The translations under genes were made by a program, and so were the position numbers. Of a stretch of 64,000 bases of DNA, positions 1 through 11,280 are shown in pieces. Location: assembly GCA_933228895.1 (NCBI GenBank), contig OW121854.1, positions 52,990,609 through 53,054,608 on the forward strand, written 5' to 3'. The notes under the pieces are model-generated. The model had not been told where the DNA came from, did no database searches, and saw only the letters and a list, made by a program, of their open reading frames with translations. Source of the stretch: Platycnemis pennipes (lineage: Eukaryota > Arthropoda > Insecta > Odonata > Platycnemididae). How positions within the stretch are numbered: position 1 is the first letter of the stretch; each line of letters opens with the position of its first letter.

Positions 1-152
1 ATCCCGAGTTAAGTATTTACTACTTCAGTATTAAATTGACTACACTATGCTTAAATTGATAATAATTTTCTCTTGAGATGTGCATGCTTTTAGAGGTTCT
101 ATTGCTATGGCTGTAAGCCCCTCCGGCAAGATTTTACGGCGAATAACTTCAT
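1..152. repeat. Direct repeat copy A (350-bp period)
   Basis: This sequence recurs at 351-512 in the same orientation with high identity. Both copies start with ATCCCGAGTTAAGTATTTAC and end in the block TACGGCGAATAACTTCAT. The window begins exactly at the start of the similarity, so the true left edge may lie outside. The family is not recognised. Possible explanations are a tandem duplication with a 350-bp period or two terminal repeats of a short element. Confidence 0.85.
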
Positions 153-350
153 TTTTTGCTAGCGTCTCATTATCTATTATGTAACTTTTGATACATGAAA
201 TGTTTTAAATAAAGGTTGATGCCGCTTGAAGAGTAAGAAATTAAAACAGTTTTCTAGTTAGTAGTAGTAGGTAGTACAAACAGCTGTTTTTTTCTTCGGT
301 ACGGTAAAAGAGAGAATTTCCTGTGATTATTTGTATAAAATATTGATATC

Positions 351-512
351 ATCCCGAGTTAAGTATTTACTACTTAAGTACTTAAGTATTAAATTGACTA
401 AACTATGCTTAAATAGATAATAATTTTCTCTTGAGATGTGCACACTTTTAAAGAGGTTCTCTTGCCATGGCTGTAAGCCCCTCCGGCAGGTTTTTACGGC
501 GAATAACTTCAT
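351..512. repeat. Direct repeat copy B (350-bp period)
   Basis: Second copy of the sequence at 1-152. It differs by a small expansion of an ACTTAAGT-type motif near 371-386 and scattered substitutions. After position 512 the similarity stops. The 200-bp spacer between the copies (153-350) carries an AATAAA hexamer and a GTAGTAGTAGGTAGTA simple stretch, but no protein similarity that I can see. Confidence 0.85.
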
Positions 513-638
513 CCAATGATAAATGCAGTAATTTTTAGTACCAAGCTGAAAACAATTCGGTCCATTGTACCTTTGAACCGTGGAAGCTTCGGGATTTAAC
601 GCGAAATGAATCAAATTCATCACTCGTTCCCCGCTCAT
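513..638. other. Unassigned sequence between repeat B and first island
   Basis: No similarity is recognised here. A 103-codon open frame covers 327-638 on the minus strand, but it runs through repeat copy B and has no recognisable domain, so I do not call it a gene. Confidence 0.5.
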
Positions 639-1170
639 CCCTCCCCCCCTCTTGCCCCTCCCGTTATCTTGATCGATTAGTCTCTACTTGGAATTCAGAT
701 TGCTTCCCTCACCCCATCCACTCCCTATTTCCTCAGCGCTCACTCCCCCTCCTTGCGAGTTCCTACGCCCCCTCTCCACCCTTTCCTTGGGTCCTTCCTC
801 TCGCACCATCTTCCCTTCATTTCTACCTTTCCGCTCCATTGGTTTTCTATTGCACATTCCCTATCCTTCCCCCATCTCTCAACGCCCGTCCCCTTATTCT
901 TCGTTCTAAATCCCTTCTCTCACTCTCCTCTCCACTTCTGGCTCTTTCCAAACCATGGAACTCTCTCCCCTTCCCTCCCTCTAAACCCTCCCTTCTTCAC
1001 CCACACCTTACCCTTCTTTCCCGCCATCGATTCCACCCCTTTCGTCGCAAATATCCTTCCTACCTACGTCCCCTCCTGCTCCTTTACCCCCACCAGAGGT
1101 GCACTATGTCTCGTCCTCAAACACCTCCCCTTGCCCCTCTCTCTTGCCGCTCTCTAAGTTCTCCTTCGTG
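639..1170 (+). other. Pyrimidine-rich island (C/T on + strand)
   Basis: The plus strand is overwhelmingly C and T, with few purines over about 530 bp, against an AT-rich background. Three overlapping frames stay open here because TAA, TAG and TGA need purines; their products are Pro/Ser/Leu/Phe-rich low-complexity strings. I read this as a strand-asymmetric island rather than coding DNA. Comparable islands recur through the window. Confidence 0.75.
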
Positions 1171-1960
1171 AAAAAACAGAATTCTCCTCACTTCGCCAAT
1201 CGCCCTTACCTTCTGCTTACAAGGGTACGTCTCTCGCCGTAGGTGACCGTAGGAAAGTTACCTTTTTCCTTAAGGAGGGTTCTACGTGACTCAATTCTTT
1301 GACCATGATTTGACAGAAAGGAATCATTCGTCATTTTGAATCAATGATTGCGTCTGAGACTAATAATTTGTCACAAGAGCTTGCCAACGCTTGAAGGACC
1401 CCTCTTTTATCCACTACGAAGGGAGACTCTAACCGTAGGGAGATGGTATTACTATTTGGCTTGTACTTAGCTCCGAAATAAATAAACTCATTATTTACAT
1501 TCGATCGAATTTACATTAATCGTCTAGCATCTTCTTTACTTTCTCTATGCGCATTCCGATTTGTAAAAAAAACACTGCTTTCATCAGTTAATCGATGAAG
1601 TTATTCGTCACGTGTTTACAAGATTTGGTCATGTATGACAGGTTATTATGCAATCTGCTGGAGAAGAAAAATGGTTTCTGTTTCGGATTTTGATGCATAC
1701 AATATCCTAGTAAACGGGAATTACATTAGAACCCCCTATATGTCAGGAAACTTGATGCATTTTGGATGGTTTTTAATGCAGGGTACACGTTGTGTGTGCA
1801 CAAAAACGTATTCGTGGTGCATTCCATTATAAAATAATATAATTTTAAGTTGCATTGGATGTTATTGTGGCAAAACCATTTTTCGACAAATTGGGAATTT
1901 ATTCGCGCAAATATGTTTGATCTAAATATGGTGACTATACATCGGGACATTTTGCCATTA

Positions 1961-2010
1961 AAATTTCGTTAGAAGATTTTTTGAATATTTTTATACATGA
2001 TATTGAATAT
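1961..2010. repeat. Dispersed repeat, copy 1
   Basis: Resembles 3062-3111 in the same orientation: both contain an AAATTT-GTT block, then AGAAGAT, TTGAATATTT, TATACATGA and ATTGAAT in the same order and spacing. Flanks do not match. The family is unknown. Confidence 0.55.
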
Positions 2011-3061
2011 CTAAGTTGTTGAGCCCTAAACCATTATCATACGTAAATTCCCGGATATTGGCGAAAAAGGCCAACCGTGTCATGCTTACGTTATAAAATG
2101 TTGTTCTCCTAATTTGCAGCTTAAGCTTTCAAATGCATGAATTTGATGCATTTATTTCGAGATATTTATTACAGGTATATTATATATTTTAAAATATTTA
2201 GCCTTATTCTAATGATGAGTATGGTTGCATTTGATATCAGAAGCAAAGAATCAATGGCAGTTGATAAGGCAATGTTTTTGGCCAATGTTGTGGGCATTGA
2301 TGTTCATTGTACCAAAAGCTTAAAATGTTGTGCAGTGGATGCCTTTGGTAATGTCAACGATTTTTAACGGGTTAAGTAGTGAGATGTAGTTTTCCCAATT
2401 TGTATTTATTGTTTTTTTTTGTTCCTTGGTAATGAACACACTTTGGAAATATTTACCATCTAGTTCAGGAAAGAAATACAGAGAAATTTTCTCGGTTATG
2501 TTTCCTTTTAGACGCAATCTACTTTTTAGCTCGTAAGGAAACAATTTGTATTCATTTTACATCACTAGGCTATTTGGTTGTGAACTTTATTTACAATACA
2601 GTTAGTGGCATTTACTGATTTTTTCCGTTACAAAGTTTTTTTGAGTGATTTGGTACATGTGGCCAACACCCAGTTTTCTAATTCAATATTATATTCAAAC
2701 TTTAATGCCTGTAATATTTGCGCTGATGCAATTCATATTTTACTTTTAAAATTGGCTCACGGCCGGTGACTAGATGCACGCTGCGCGGCGTTGCCGGCGG
2801 AGTGTTCTGATTTGGGCTCACTCGTTATTTCAGGAAACATAAAATTCGATATAAAATAAGAAGTTAATTTCAGCTAAATGATAATATCTGATTCGCTCTG
2901 GAAATTTAAAGAGGAATATGACAGTTTCAGTCTCGTTGCGCCATGATGCATAGTTGCCGAAAAAAAGTAGTTATAATTCGAATAGCATACCAACAAGTAC
3001 TAAATTTTATGCCTTGAAAACTTCGTAGACGTAATAATAAAGATGTAGTTCACCTTGTATT

Positions 3062-3111
3062 GAAATTTTGTTTTAGAAGATATCTTGAATATTTCTATAC
3101 ATGACATTGAA
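3062..3111. repeat. Dispersed repeat, copy 2
   Basis: Second copy of the unit at 1961-2010, with several substitutions and a 2-bp expansion near its left edge. Confidence 0.55.
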
Positions 3112-4436
3112 TTTACTCTAACGTAGGAAACAGGTCAGAAATTTGTTTTTAAAAATCGTTCTAGCAATGTATTCATTCAAAAACAAAATTATCTAAATTT
3201 AAATTTAAATAACGTAAACATCCGAGGAACGGTTTCGGAGTTATTTAGGTTTAAACTCGTGTCTACAAAATTTTGGCGCGGACAGTAGTGTTGGGGAAAT
3301 GTCAATAATGAGAAATGGTCAGTTCTCTATTCCACGAGCGCGTTCATTACTAATTTAATACTGCTTTTTATGCCATTGATGTATATTTTCTATTATATGC
3401 CTGCTATTAATAAAAATCGTGTTACTCCTAATTTGGAAAGATATAAATCCTGCATTTGATCACTATGGTGGAAAATATGGCGATTTGTTCAGTGGCTAAT
3501 TAATAGTCTAACCAGCTCGTTAAAAGAGGGTGTTCAGATACACACTAGATCTTTTTTGCAATTGAAAGGGTTTTTGCTATATTTTTGCATTACATAATGC
3601 ATAAATTGGCTCCTCGTGACTGATTCCTGCTCTAAATTCCTGTAAAAAAGCTTAAACAATTAATATTGCAAATTACATGCTCATAAATTATCTCTTTACA
3701 TTTCTTCTATGAGGTTTTGTATCTGTATGCTATCCAATTATTAATTTTTGTTGCTCTTTTTGACAAAGCTAATTTTAAATCAACTATAGTTCGTAGATTA
3801 TAAAATGTTTTATTTCATGTTTTAACAATTTTTGAAACTTAACAAAACCTCAATAATTATTTTATCAAATAGTCCGACCAATTTATTTTAACTCCAATTA
3901 AATATAGGAGAAATAATTGAGTCTAGTGCCTTTTGTATATGAATTTAAGTATAGTAAAATATTTCATATGTTGAATCTCGCGGATTGTGTGCCTTTTTAT
4001 TTAGCACAGGGTGACTGTTTTATTTTTCTCGAAAGAATTTTATTTTCTTCAGTTCATCAGTTTTGTTTTACCACAGTAGTTCCGAAGCAAATTTCTGTAA
4101 CCTTTTTTGAATACTAATGATAATGAGAGTAAATAATGGATGTATATTTGTGTTAATTTTGTTTGGCATGGAAATGAGGTTTATTAGCACAGAATTTTCA
4201 ACGAGATAATGAACTGGATATCCCAACAATTATTTTGTTCTCTCATTTGTGATGTACGCTTATTGACCATTACGAAGATAATATTTTCCTGAGGCAAGTT
4301 TTGCTTTGCAGACGGTGGAAAAATAAGGAATAACATACATTTTACTTATGCTCCACTTATTTTAATTTCCTTTATTATTTGCAATTATTTGCATCATCAC
4401 AGATGCACTTTGTAAAATTCAACAACACGATTATTA

Positions 4437-4532
4437 CACAGACCCAGGTTTCAGAAAGACATTGCCAGTATCAAAGTAGTGGCAATGTCTTGCTTTGATA
4501 ATGACAATATCTTGCTGCACCCTGGGTCAGTG
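4437..4532. repeat. Nested inverted repeat / foldback unit
   Basis: The outer arms at 4437-4448 and 4521-4532 are complementary over 12 bp with one mismatch, including a perfect GACCCAGG / CCTGGGTC. An inner hairpin pairs AAGACATTGCCA (4456-4467) with TGGCAATGTCTT (4480-4491) perfectly over 12 bp with a 12-nt loop. A third pair, TATCAAAG (4469-4476) and CTTTGATA (4493-4500), competes with it. The whole unit is only 96 bp, suggesting a small foldback or MITE relic. No target-site duplication is obvious. Confidence 0.7.
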
Positions 4533-4756
4533 AAGTAAAGGCATCGTGGAAATTAACAAGTATCTGTGATATGATACGTGTGACTTATTTCCACAAATTA
4601 TCGCCTGATACGTTGAAATTTGTTCCTCCATTTGGGCGGTATATTATGTTTTAACACTTTGTCATGGGGAAATTTCATTCCTAACTTAGTTTATGTACAT
4701 TTTGCTTCTTCTTTATGACCATTTTAGTCCTAAGACATTCTGCCCACTATTTTTTT

Positions 4757-4822
4757 CCATATCTACATCTACGTCATACCCTGCGAGCCACCACGAGAGT
4801 GTGTGGCAGGGGGTGAAAGTCA
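4757..4822. repeat. Dispersed CCACC...GTGTGGCAGGGGGT repeat, copy 1
   Basis: The stretch has a CTACATCTACGTCATACC lead, then GCGAGCCACC, then GTGTGTGGCAGGGGGTG. Related sequence occurs at 30460-30525, and a shorter match lies at 30011-30040. Sequences of this style are common as dispersed repeats in arthropod genomes; I do not know a family name for this copy. Confidence 0.6.
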
Positions 4823-5149
4823 CCAAACATGCACTATTTACTTGCAAATACACTACTACATGGAGACATGCTAGATAATAGGGCCTATGCAGGATATATG
4901 GTTAGTATGTACATAATAAGAAAGAGATTTTTGTTTTTTATTGCATGCATCATGCACTACAGACTACACTAACAACATTTAACTCCCTTTGCTACGCTGC
5001 ATATAGTACACCCTTATGGTACGCTGAAAAATATCGTATTTTAAATTTATTTTATGCTTACGCAGGTGTATTATCATGCATTAGTTTATTTATAGAGTAT
5101 TCTTTTAGATACATTACGCAAAATAAGTGTTCTACTCTTAGAGTTTAGC

Positions 5150-5935
5150 ATAGTGAAGCTAATTTTACCTACGTTCTCTCCAGGTGTGTCCTTTGTGCGT
5201 CTTGGTTCATACTTTCATTCGCGTTGCATTCTTCATTCTCCTCCGTTACGTTTTTGTCCTCAGTTGCCAGCTCCGTGTTATTCTCCTCCATTCCTGAGCC
5301 CTTCCTCCTTCTACGTTGGTCTTCATCTGCCATGGGCATCCAATCTTCCTCCGCTATCACCCTTCCCTCTTTCCGTCATCCTTATGCAGCCGTATCACCA
5401 TTTCATCCTCCATCCCCTTATTTTCTCCTCCCGCATTCCATATGTCCCCTCGCGTCGTGTCCGTACCTTTATCGGCGTCCCATTTCCAACACGACCCTAT
5501 TCTTTTGGGTCCACTTACCTTGTGTTTTTTTTCTCGTCGTCTCCTAAGCTTTTCTTTCCCCCGTTTAAAAATCTCCTCTCCCCTGTTCCCTGTACGACGT
5601 CAATCAGTCCCCTACCCGCATTCCCACATCCAGCTCTCATCTTTCCCTCTCTCGGACTCATATCTGTCTCACTCCACGTCATTTTCCTCGGCTACGGTAT
5701 CCCCGCGAGACGCGCCCCATCTCCCAAGCTATCATGATCCCCACTCGGCCACTTCAATCCCCCGCGCACTCAAATATTCTTGCTCAAACATCCGCCATCT
5801 CCCCAAACGCCCTCCCGCCCCCCATGCGCCTTGCTGCGTTCCCATCTCCTGTTCCCCTACAGTTTACCCATTTTGTCCTCTGTTGGGTAAACTTTTTCTC
5901 TTGCCGTACACTCTTTTCTTTGTGACATTAGCTGG
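5150..5935 (+). other. Pyrimidine-rich island (C/T on + strand)
   Basis: A stretch of about 785 bp with strong C/T bias on the plus strand. It opens four overlapping frames, the longest 221 codons at 5316-5981, all Ser/Pro/Phe/Leu-rich and without domain structure. The several simultaneously open frames argue for composition, not selection on a protein. Confidence 0.75.
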
Positions 5936-6544
5936 AATTGCCACCAAGCGAGTTGGAGCAAAATGTACGAACAATTTATAAGGCACTTAGACCCTTATTT
6001 ATAAAAATCTCAATCAAGTTGAAATTTTCATAGCACTATGACTTATTAATTTTTTGAAAAATAAAAAAATAAAGGCATGATCATTTTTCTTTCGTTCTTT
6101 ATTTTTTCACCAGTCTCACTTATTGTTTTTATCAGTCTCACTGAATAGGGTGCCATATGTATTTAAGGGAAGCCTTAAGTATTTTAATGTTCATTTGTCC
6201 AGGTTTTTGAGGGATCCTCTAAAATTTTCTTTGATCTGCTTTACTGGAAAGGTTTGTCACTTTTGTAGGATTTAGCAAAGGGGGTAGACCAGGGTATTGG
6301 TCATGTTTTGGAATGGGAAATGATTATTCTTTTGCAAAAAATTTCTGCTTAGATAAACCGACTAATTTAGCATAGAGCAAATCGAAGGACACGTGAAATT
6401 CATTCAGAGTTGAAACTTCAGCAAGGCTTCAAAATTATAATGGTGATAAAACCGATTTGAAGTTAGTGATAATAAACTGACCAAGCGTTTGTAATAAAAG
6501 AGCCGATTTAAAATGTGCATTCTATAGCTTTTAAAAACTAATGG
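5936..6544. other. AT-rich unassigned sequence upstream of LINE fossil
   Basis: No recognisable coding or repeat content. The last 50-100 bp may include the decayed N-terminal part of the LINE endonuclease that becomes readable at about 6545. Confidence 0.4.
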
Positions 6545-7330
6545 AAACAGAGACCTGGCTTACTGTCCATATAACTGATAGTGACCATTTTCCTCCGGGT
6601 TATAAAGGCAGGATATAGAGAATGAGGTTGGAAGAGGAGTATTCATAGCCATTATGTCACATTTAAGAAGCGCTGCACATATAATCTGTGACAGTAAAAA
6701 AGAGTTTGGTGTACCGTAAAAGGAAGTATCGTAGGAATATTCATATTTTTTTCACTCTATTGTTCACCCGGTTCCAAAGCTAATGATGTATTTCGGTTAG
6801 AAACCTAAAAATCGTTATTCCCTTAAAAAAACAACCAAAGTGTGATAATCATCGGGGACTTCAACCTTTTGTCTTCTAATTGGATGACGTTTACTGTAGA
6901 AATATAGCCAAGGAATTGAGATTAACACAAACAACGCACTACCGAGCACGTCGTCTAAACACTTCTTTACCTAGTTAGCTAAGGAACCGACCAGGGGAAA
7001 CAGAATACTAGATCTATTGGCAACCAGCTACCCAGAATTGAACGTGACCTCCTATCCGATGAAATGCAAAAAGTAATAGTCGATGGCAGTAGGTCTTATC
7101 TAGCTCGATTCACTTCTGGTACCACAGGAGACATATTATTGGCTCACTAATACTTCCTATTTACATTAGCGATATTACCCCTAAAGCTAAGAAAAATATT
7201 AGTTTTTTCGCTGATGGTACCATCCTATATCGTTAGATCACAAAAAACGCGCATTTTGAAGTTTTTTTCATACGATCTTAATAAATGCCAATTTGTGGTG
7301 CAATGGATAGAAGGTGATACATTACATGAT
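6545..7330 (+). mobile_element. Decayed LINE: endonuclease joined to reverse transcriptase palm
   Basis: Reading the plus strand across frameshifts gives the pieces of a non-LTR retrotransposon ORF2. ETWLT (about 6549-6564) and FPPGYK are typical of the start of the apurinic-type endonuclease. IIIGDFNL (about 6846-6866) is its catalytic GDFN motif. ILDLLATSYPEL (about 7003-7040) is the endonuclease C-terminal block. Then comes a remnant of the SGVPQG block and ISFFADGTILYR (about 7198-7232), where FADG replaces the catalytic FADD. A trailing block near 7285 reads DLNKCQ. The stretch between endonuclease and palm is far too short, so several hundred codons are deleted. Multiple stops and frameshifts make it a pseudogene. 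The motif set suggests a CR1/Jockey-type element, but the clade is an inference. Confidence 0.8.
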
Positions 7331-7904
7331 ACTTACTTTTAGCACCTCACTACATCTGAAGGTGTAAAAGAAATGAAGAACTTTAAGAGGGAGACTACTG
7401 ATCGAATAGATATAGAAATTTATTTTTCACAAGGAAGAAAGTAATGATCGTAATACGAATACATTAGGATTTACATTAGGTTACAACAATTACATATCTT
7501 CCTGTACTGCTGCATTTTTCTTCGAAGCGTCTTCTAATCAATTTTTTTCTGACTTTGTTTGCTAAATTATGACGAAGATGAATCGAATCATCTAATCCAT
7601 TCGAATCATAACATTTGACTCAAACAAGCTCAGAGAACGAGGAAGTAAAGGTTTCTTGTTACTACATATCTACTTCAACAACTAGTTCGTTTTTCTCTGT
7701 CGAAATATTGCTGTTTTGCATAAATACTTTTAAGTACCTACTTTGCTATCCTTACATTCTTGTTTATAACCTTACAATTAGTGTTTAATACAGAATCCGA
7801 CCTTGAGGACGGTGGCGTAGAACGATAACAGCTATATCACTGTTTGTGCGATAGTTCGTCTAATAGTTTATGCGACTAGCGCCTTTAGAAATCCAGAAGG
7901 ACGT
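7331..7904. other. AT-rich unassigned sequence
   Basis: No recognisable gene or repeat. It separates the LINE fossil from the tRNA-like unit and may include decayed 3' sequence of the LINE. Confidence 0.4.
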
Positions 7905-7974
7905 AGGGCGTCTTGGTAGTGTAACTGGCTAAAGCAGCTGATACCAATTCGGAGGATCGGGGTTCTAATCAGTC
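7905..7974 (+). repeat. tRNA-derived SINE head
   Basis: The sequence has a tRNA-like layout: an A-box-like region (GGTAGTGTAACTGGCTAAAG, about 7915-7934) and a B-box-like GGTTCTAATC (7961-7970), where GGTTCGAATC is the norm. Spacing between the boxes fits a tRNA. Stem pairing is poor, so it is not a functional tRNA gene. I infer the 5' head of an old SINE. Confidence 0.55.
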
Positions 7975-8699
7975 AAAGTGAGTGATTTTTTCCTCTGTGG
8001 AAGTTCTGATATCTTTCATAGTAAATGATAAGGTTTTAAGTGGCTAATTTGCAATTCCTTGCAATATCTCTCACTTAGTTTTTATTAGGAGAAGAGGAAA
8101 CTGTTTCGTTTAGGTGGATTTGAAGTCTAAAGGTTAGATATATACCTCGGTATCTTAAGCTAAATGATACCCATGCACTTTTTCTGTTTATATGAATTAA
8201 TACTTGTTTGGGTACTTTATAACCCACACCCATCCTTGAAATTGTTTCTAAAATGTGACTATGCTGTTATCTGAGTTAACTAAATTTAAGTTTGACTGCT
8301 CTCTTCTCTTTTCTTTCCCACCTTGAAGATAATAGCTGAATATTGGTGCAATATTTTCAATTCATTTTAATTTTTATTTTTCTGGTCATCCTATGCACGC
8401 TTTCAGCTTTCCTAATAATGTATTAAAGGTATCTAAGCTTGTGTTCTCATTAAGTAGCCTATCAAGGGCCAAACACAATGGTATGGATATTATACGCTTT
8501 CTTAAATTATCCATATTATCGCTCATAACTTCCCTAACATATACGAATTTTAAAACTAATGTAAACGCAATTCTCCTAATGTGTACAGTATTAAAACTTA
8601 CTTTTCAGAATAAATGATTGTTTACGCTTGCGGTGGTGGCTATTGGCCATTTACATCTCTGAATATTTTCAATTTTGTCACACGCTAAAATGATAGCAG
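7975..8699. other. AT-rich unassigned sequence, possible SINE body at left
   Basis: The first part may be the tRNA-unrelated body of the SINE headed at 7905. The rest shows only short open frames without domains. Confidence 0.35.
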
Positions 8700-9070
8700 C
8701 AAGCATTGGCGCAGCTAGGATGACGGGATGAGGTAAAAATGCTGGAAAATTGCTATTTCGGGAAGATTTCCGCTTGTTCAATGCGGAGCCGTTGATTACT
8801 CCAGCGCGACTGGAAGCTTTTCTCGAAACAGGTGGATGGCAAAAGTGCGAAATGGATCGGGATTGGGAAGATGCATTAACGAAGCGCAAGCAATCACTTC
8901 AAGGAAACCTGAGGGAGTCACCGCGCAGGCAATCTAGTCTCGCTTATTTCCCAAGTGAGCCCTGGCGTCCGCGAATTCATTGGTATCATGGAAGGTTTGC
9001 GACGGGGAGGGGAGGAGGAATCTTTGCTCCGCGTACTGTAGCTCATCTTTTCATGTTTTACGAAAAAACT
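8700..9070 (+). other. GC-richer block with a 107-codon open frame
   Basis: A GC-richer, CpG-containing block in AT-rich surroundings. A plus-strand frame opens at 8750 and closes at 9073 (107 codons). Its product has mixed composition, with several Trp, Arg, Glu and Asp residues, unlike the Pro/Ser/Leu-rich frames of the skewed islands. I do not recognise a domain. It could be an exon fragment, a degraded transposon piece or chance. No signal sequence or membrane segment is evident, and no neighbouring exon could be linked to it. Confidence 0.3.
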
Positions 9071-9474
9071 TAATCCCTTATGGCCCATTCGCTCTTCACG
9101 TTATCTGGTGGTCATCCCCGGAAATTCCTTTTACTTCATTCACCTCTCCAATTGGTTACTGCGAACTCACAGCCGAGGTCTAATTCTGCCCAAGCCAATG
9201 ATCACGATGCCTCCAGGAAATCGGGCGAATCCTACTTCTTCGGCTTTGCCTCACCAACGAATGCAAACAGGCGCGTCTGTCACATATTCAGTGTTGTGTC
9301 TAATCACCTGATAATATCTAAGCTCGCAACCATGAGGAGATGTGACATTTTACCTACCTCGTTAGTATGTTGTAGTGAAAGGTGTATAGCAATATTTTAA
9401 TGTTACAAGGAGTATCACGTGGGCGAAAGGTGCAATTACTTATAAAGGATAACTGATTACAGGGTCGTTGAGCA

Positions 9475-9885
9475 AGTTTGAACTTAAAAGAAAAGACCCT
9501 TGAGAGGTCAAATAAGCACAGTGATGCTGTATGGTGGCAAACATTTTTCTTTGAGGGAAGAAGATGAAAATTGACTCAGGGCTTTTGAGTTTGGGTATAA
9601 AGAGGAAAGTGCGATGGATTGCGAGACAGATGGAAATGTGCTGGCGATGGTGAGTGAGAAAATGAAGTTTATTGAGGAAAATGGGATAAGAGACTGAGAT
9701 GGGAAAAGTTAATGAGGTCTAATGTTCTTTGAGGGACAAATGGACGGAGTATTGTTGGATATGCAAGGTAGTTATGATAAAAGAGAAGAATCAGTAGTAG
9801 GGATGGAGCGTTATATTGGGATAATGATAGGAAAGAAGTTGGTATCACTAAGGAAGGGAATATGATTGAAGGAAGATGACTTGGG
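9475..9885 (+). mobile_element. Decayed LINE: reverse transcriptase thumb and C-terminus
   Basis: Across frameshifts the plus strand reads like the C-terminal third of an arthropod LINE reverse transcriptase. TVMLYGG (about 9520) matches the usual WSVALYGSETW block, followed by FSLREEDE, then VLAMVSEKMKFIEE (about 9640-9680), EGQMDG (about 9735) and a basic tail with KREES and KEVGITKEG. Stops and frameshifts interrupt it, and the catalytic palm is absent, so this is a 5'-truncated dead copy. It is distinct in sequence from the copies at 15166-17310 and 19905-20165. Confidence 0.7.
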
Positions 9886-10739
9886 GTAAATAGGTTTCAA
9901 AGGAGACAAAATTCATTAATTGCGATCCGTGCCCTTCCATAAATATATTCTAATTATGCAGAACAATTGGATCAAGATACCCCTGTTCACTAGAAAACTC
10001 AATGTAAATTTTAAGTTCTTTTGAAAACACTCAGGAACTACATGGTGAAATACCTTGTTGCTGACGTAAGAGTTACATAGTTTACATAGTGTGCCTTATA
10101 AAATGTCCGCCTACTCGACGAACCATTGCATTTCTTATCCCCTAAGCAGTAGTAAACATGTATTAAAAATAGCATATGAAAACTATCATAGTCGGAAAGT
10201 CTACTCCGTTAAAAAGGGTATGCTAGAGGAGTCTCTGCTACGGCAAAACGTGGTGTGAAAATCGCGTGACAATGGAACTTTCACAGCAACCTCAGTTTAA
10301 TGATAACTAACTATTTTTAAATGGATAAAAATTAATTTTATTTTAAAAACATAATAGTGGATTATACTACTTTACCTGAATAAATTTACCTCAGATATTT
10401 GTAATCAAACTTTCACGGAGTTCACAGTCTGCTTGGAAGCGTCCGCAGCAGTGCCTAGCGGCAACTAAAGGAAATACTGCCACGCCACACACATGATTTA
10501 CAGACATGCAATAGTTTGCCGCCACGTTTTCGCGCCGTTGACTTTTTTATTAACTTTTCATTTGATGACGAAATTCCTTAAGCAAATTAAAAATCAAACG
10601 GCTTAAAATATGCCCTCTAGAGGTTGTATTTTTTTGATCAACATAGCTAAAAAATAATAGGAATCTAAATTATTATGGTAACACCAAAATTTGCCTTTGC
10701 CGCAAGTCACTAATTATGGCAAGATGAACTGATTGAATC
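9886..10739. other. AT-rich unassigned sequence
   Basis: No gene or repeat recognised. A GC-richer patch at about 10430-10560 contains two GCCACG-type words and GTTTTCGCGCCG but no ORF of note. Confidence 0.4.
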
Positions 10740-11090
10740 GCCGGGAGCCACACACTCTAATTAACGCTACTTTCCGACATGCTTTCCTCCTCGGAAGTCC
10801 AAGAGTGGTTGGTTAGCGGATAGGGAACAATCGCCACACTCTCCCCCCGCCTGATGAGGTTGACGATAGTGGCGGCCGAGATTGCTCGGTCGTCGAGTAG
10901 AAGGATATTTGAGGGATCGCTTCATTCCGACCATCTCCGTGATTAACGTCCCCTTTTGGCGCGAGTGGGGAAAAAAACGAAGGGTATGCTGCAGACCCAG
11001 AAGTGAAAATGTAATAGCAAGGAAAGCGTCGGCGGAAGTCTCAAGGGGGGCCCGAGGAAATTAGCCTTGCCGAGTAATTTGTACTGTTTC
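10740..11090. other. GC-rich, CpG-containing block
   Basis: CpG words are frequent here (GGCGGCCGAG, GGTCGTCGAG, AAGCGTCGGCGG). Two 60-65 codon frames overlap on opposite strands, neither with a recognisable domain. It abuts a pyrimidine island on its right. It could be a CpG-island-like regulatory region or an old repeat; the sequence alone does not decide. Confidence 0.4.
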
Positions 11091-11094
11091 TGCG

Positions 11095-11280
11095 TCACTA
11101 TTGTTCCTCCATCCCTGTCTCTCCTCCCCCCCCCCACAAATATCCTCTTCCTATCTCAGATTAAGAAACCCCGTAGCCGAAACATCTCTTCGTCCTCATC
11201 ATTTTCCCACTCTCTCTATCCTGTTACAAAGCCACTGGATTTCCCAAGATGTACACTTGAGATCCTCTACACTCCTTAGT
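11095..11280 (+). other. Pyrimidine-rich island with C10 run
   Basis: Short C/T-rich stretch on the plus strand with a run of ten C at 11126-11135. Overlapping open frames here are compositional. Confidence 0.6.

Larger units (their letters stand above)
1171..4436. other. AT-rich unassigned sequence with one dispersed repeat pair
   Basis: No gene is seen. Open frames are short and without recognisable domains. The stretch holds two copies of a roughly 50-bp repeat (1961-2010 and 3062-3111) and a short CpG-rich patch near 2756-2810 in otherwise AT-rich sequence. Confidence 0.5.

Noticed and set aside
5316..5981. 221-codon frame as a gene
   Set aside because: Three other frames are open over the same pyrimidine-rich DNA, and no motif or domain is visible.
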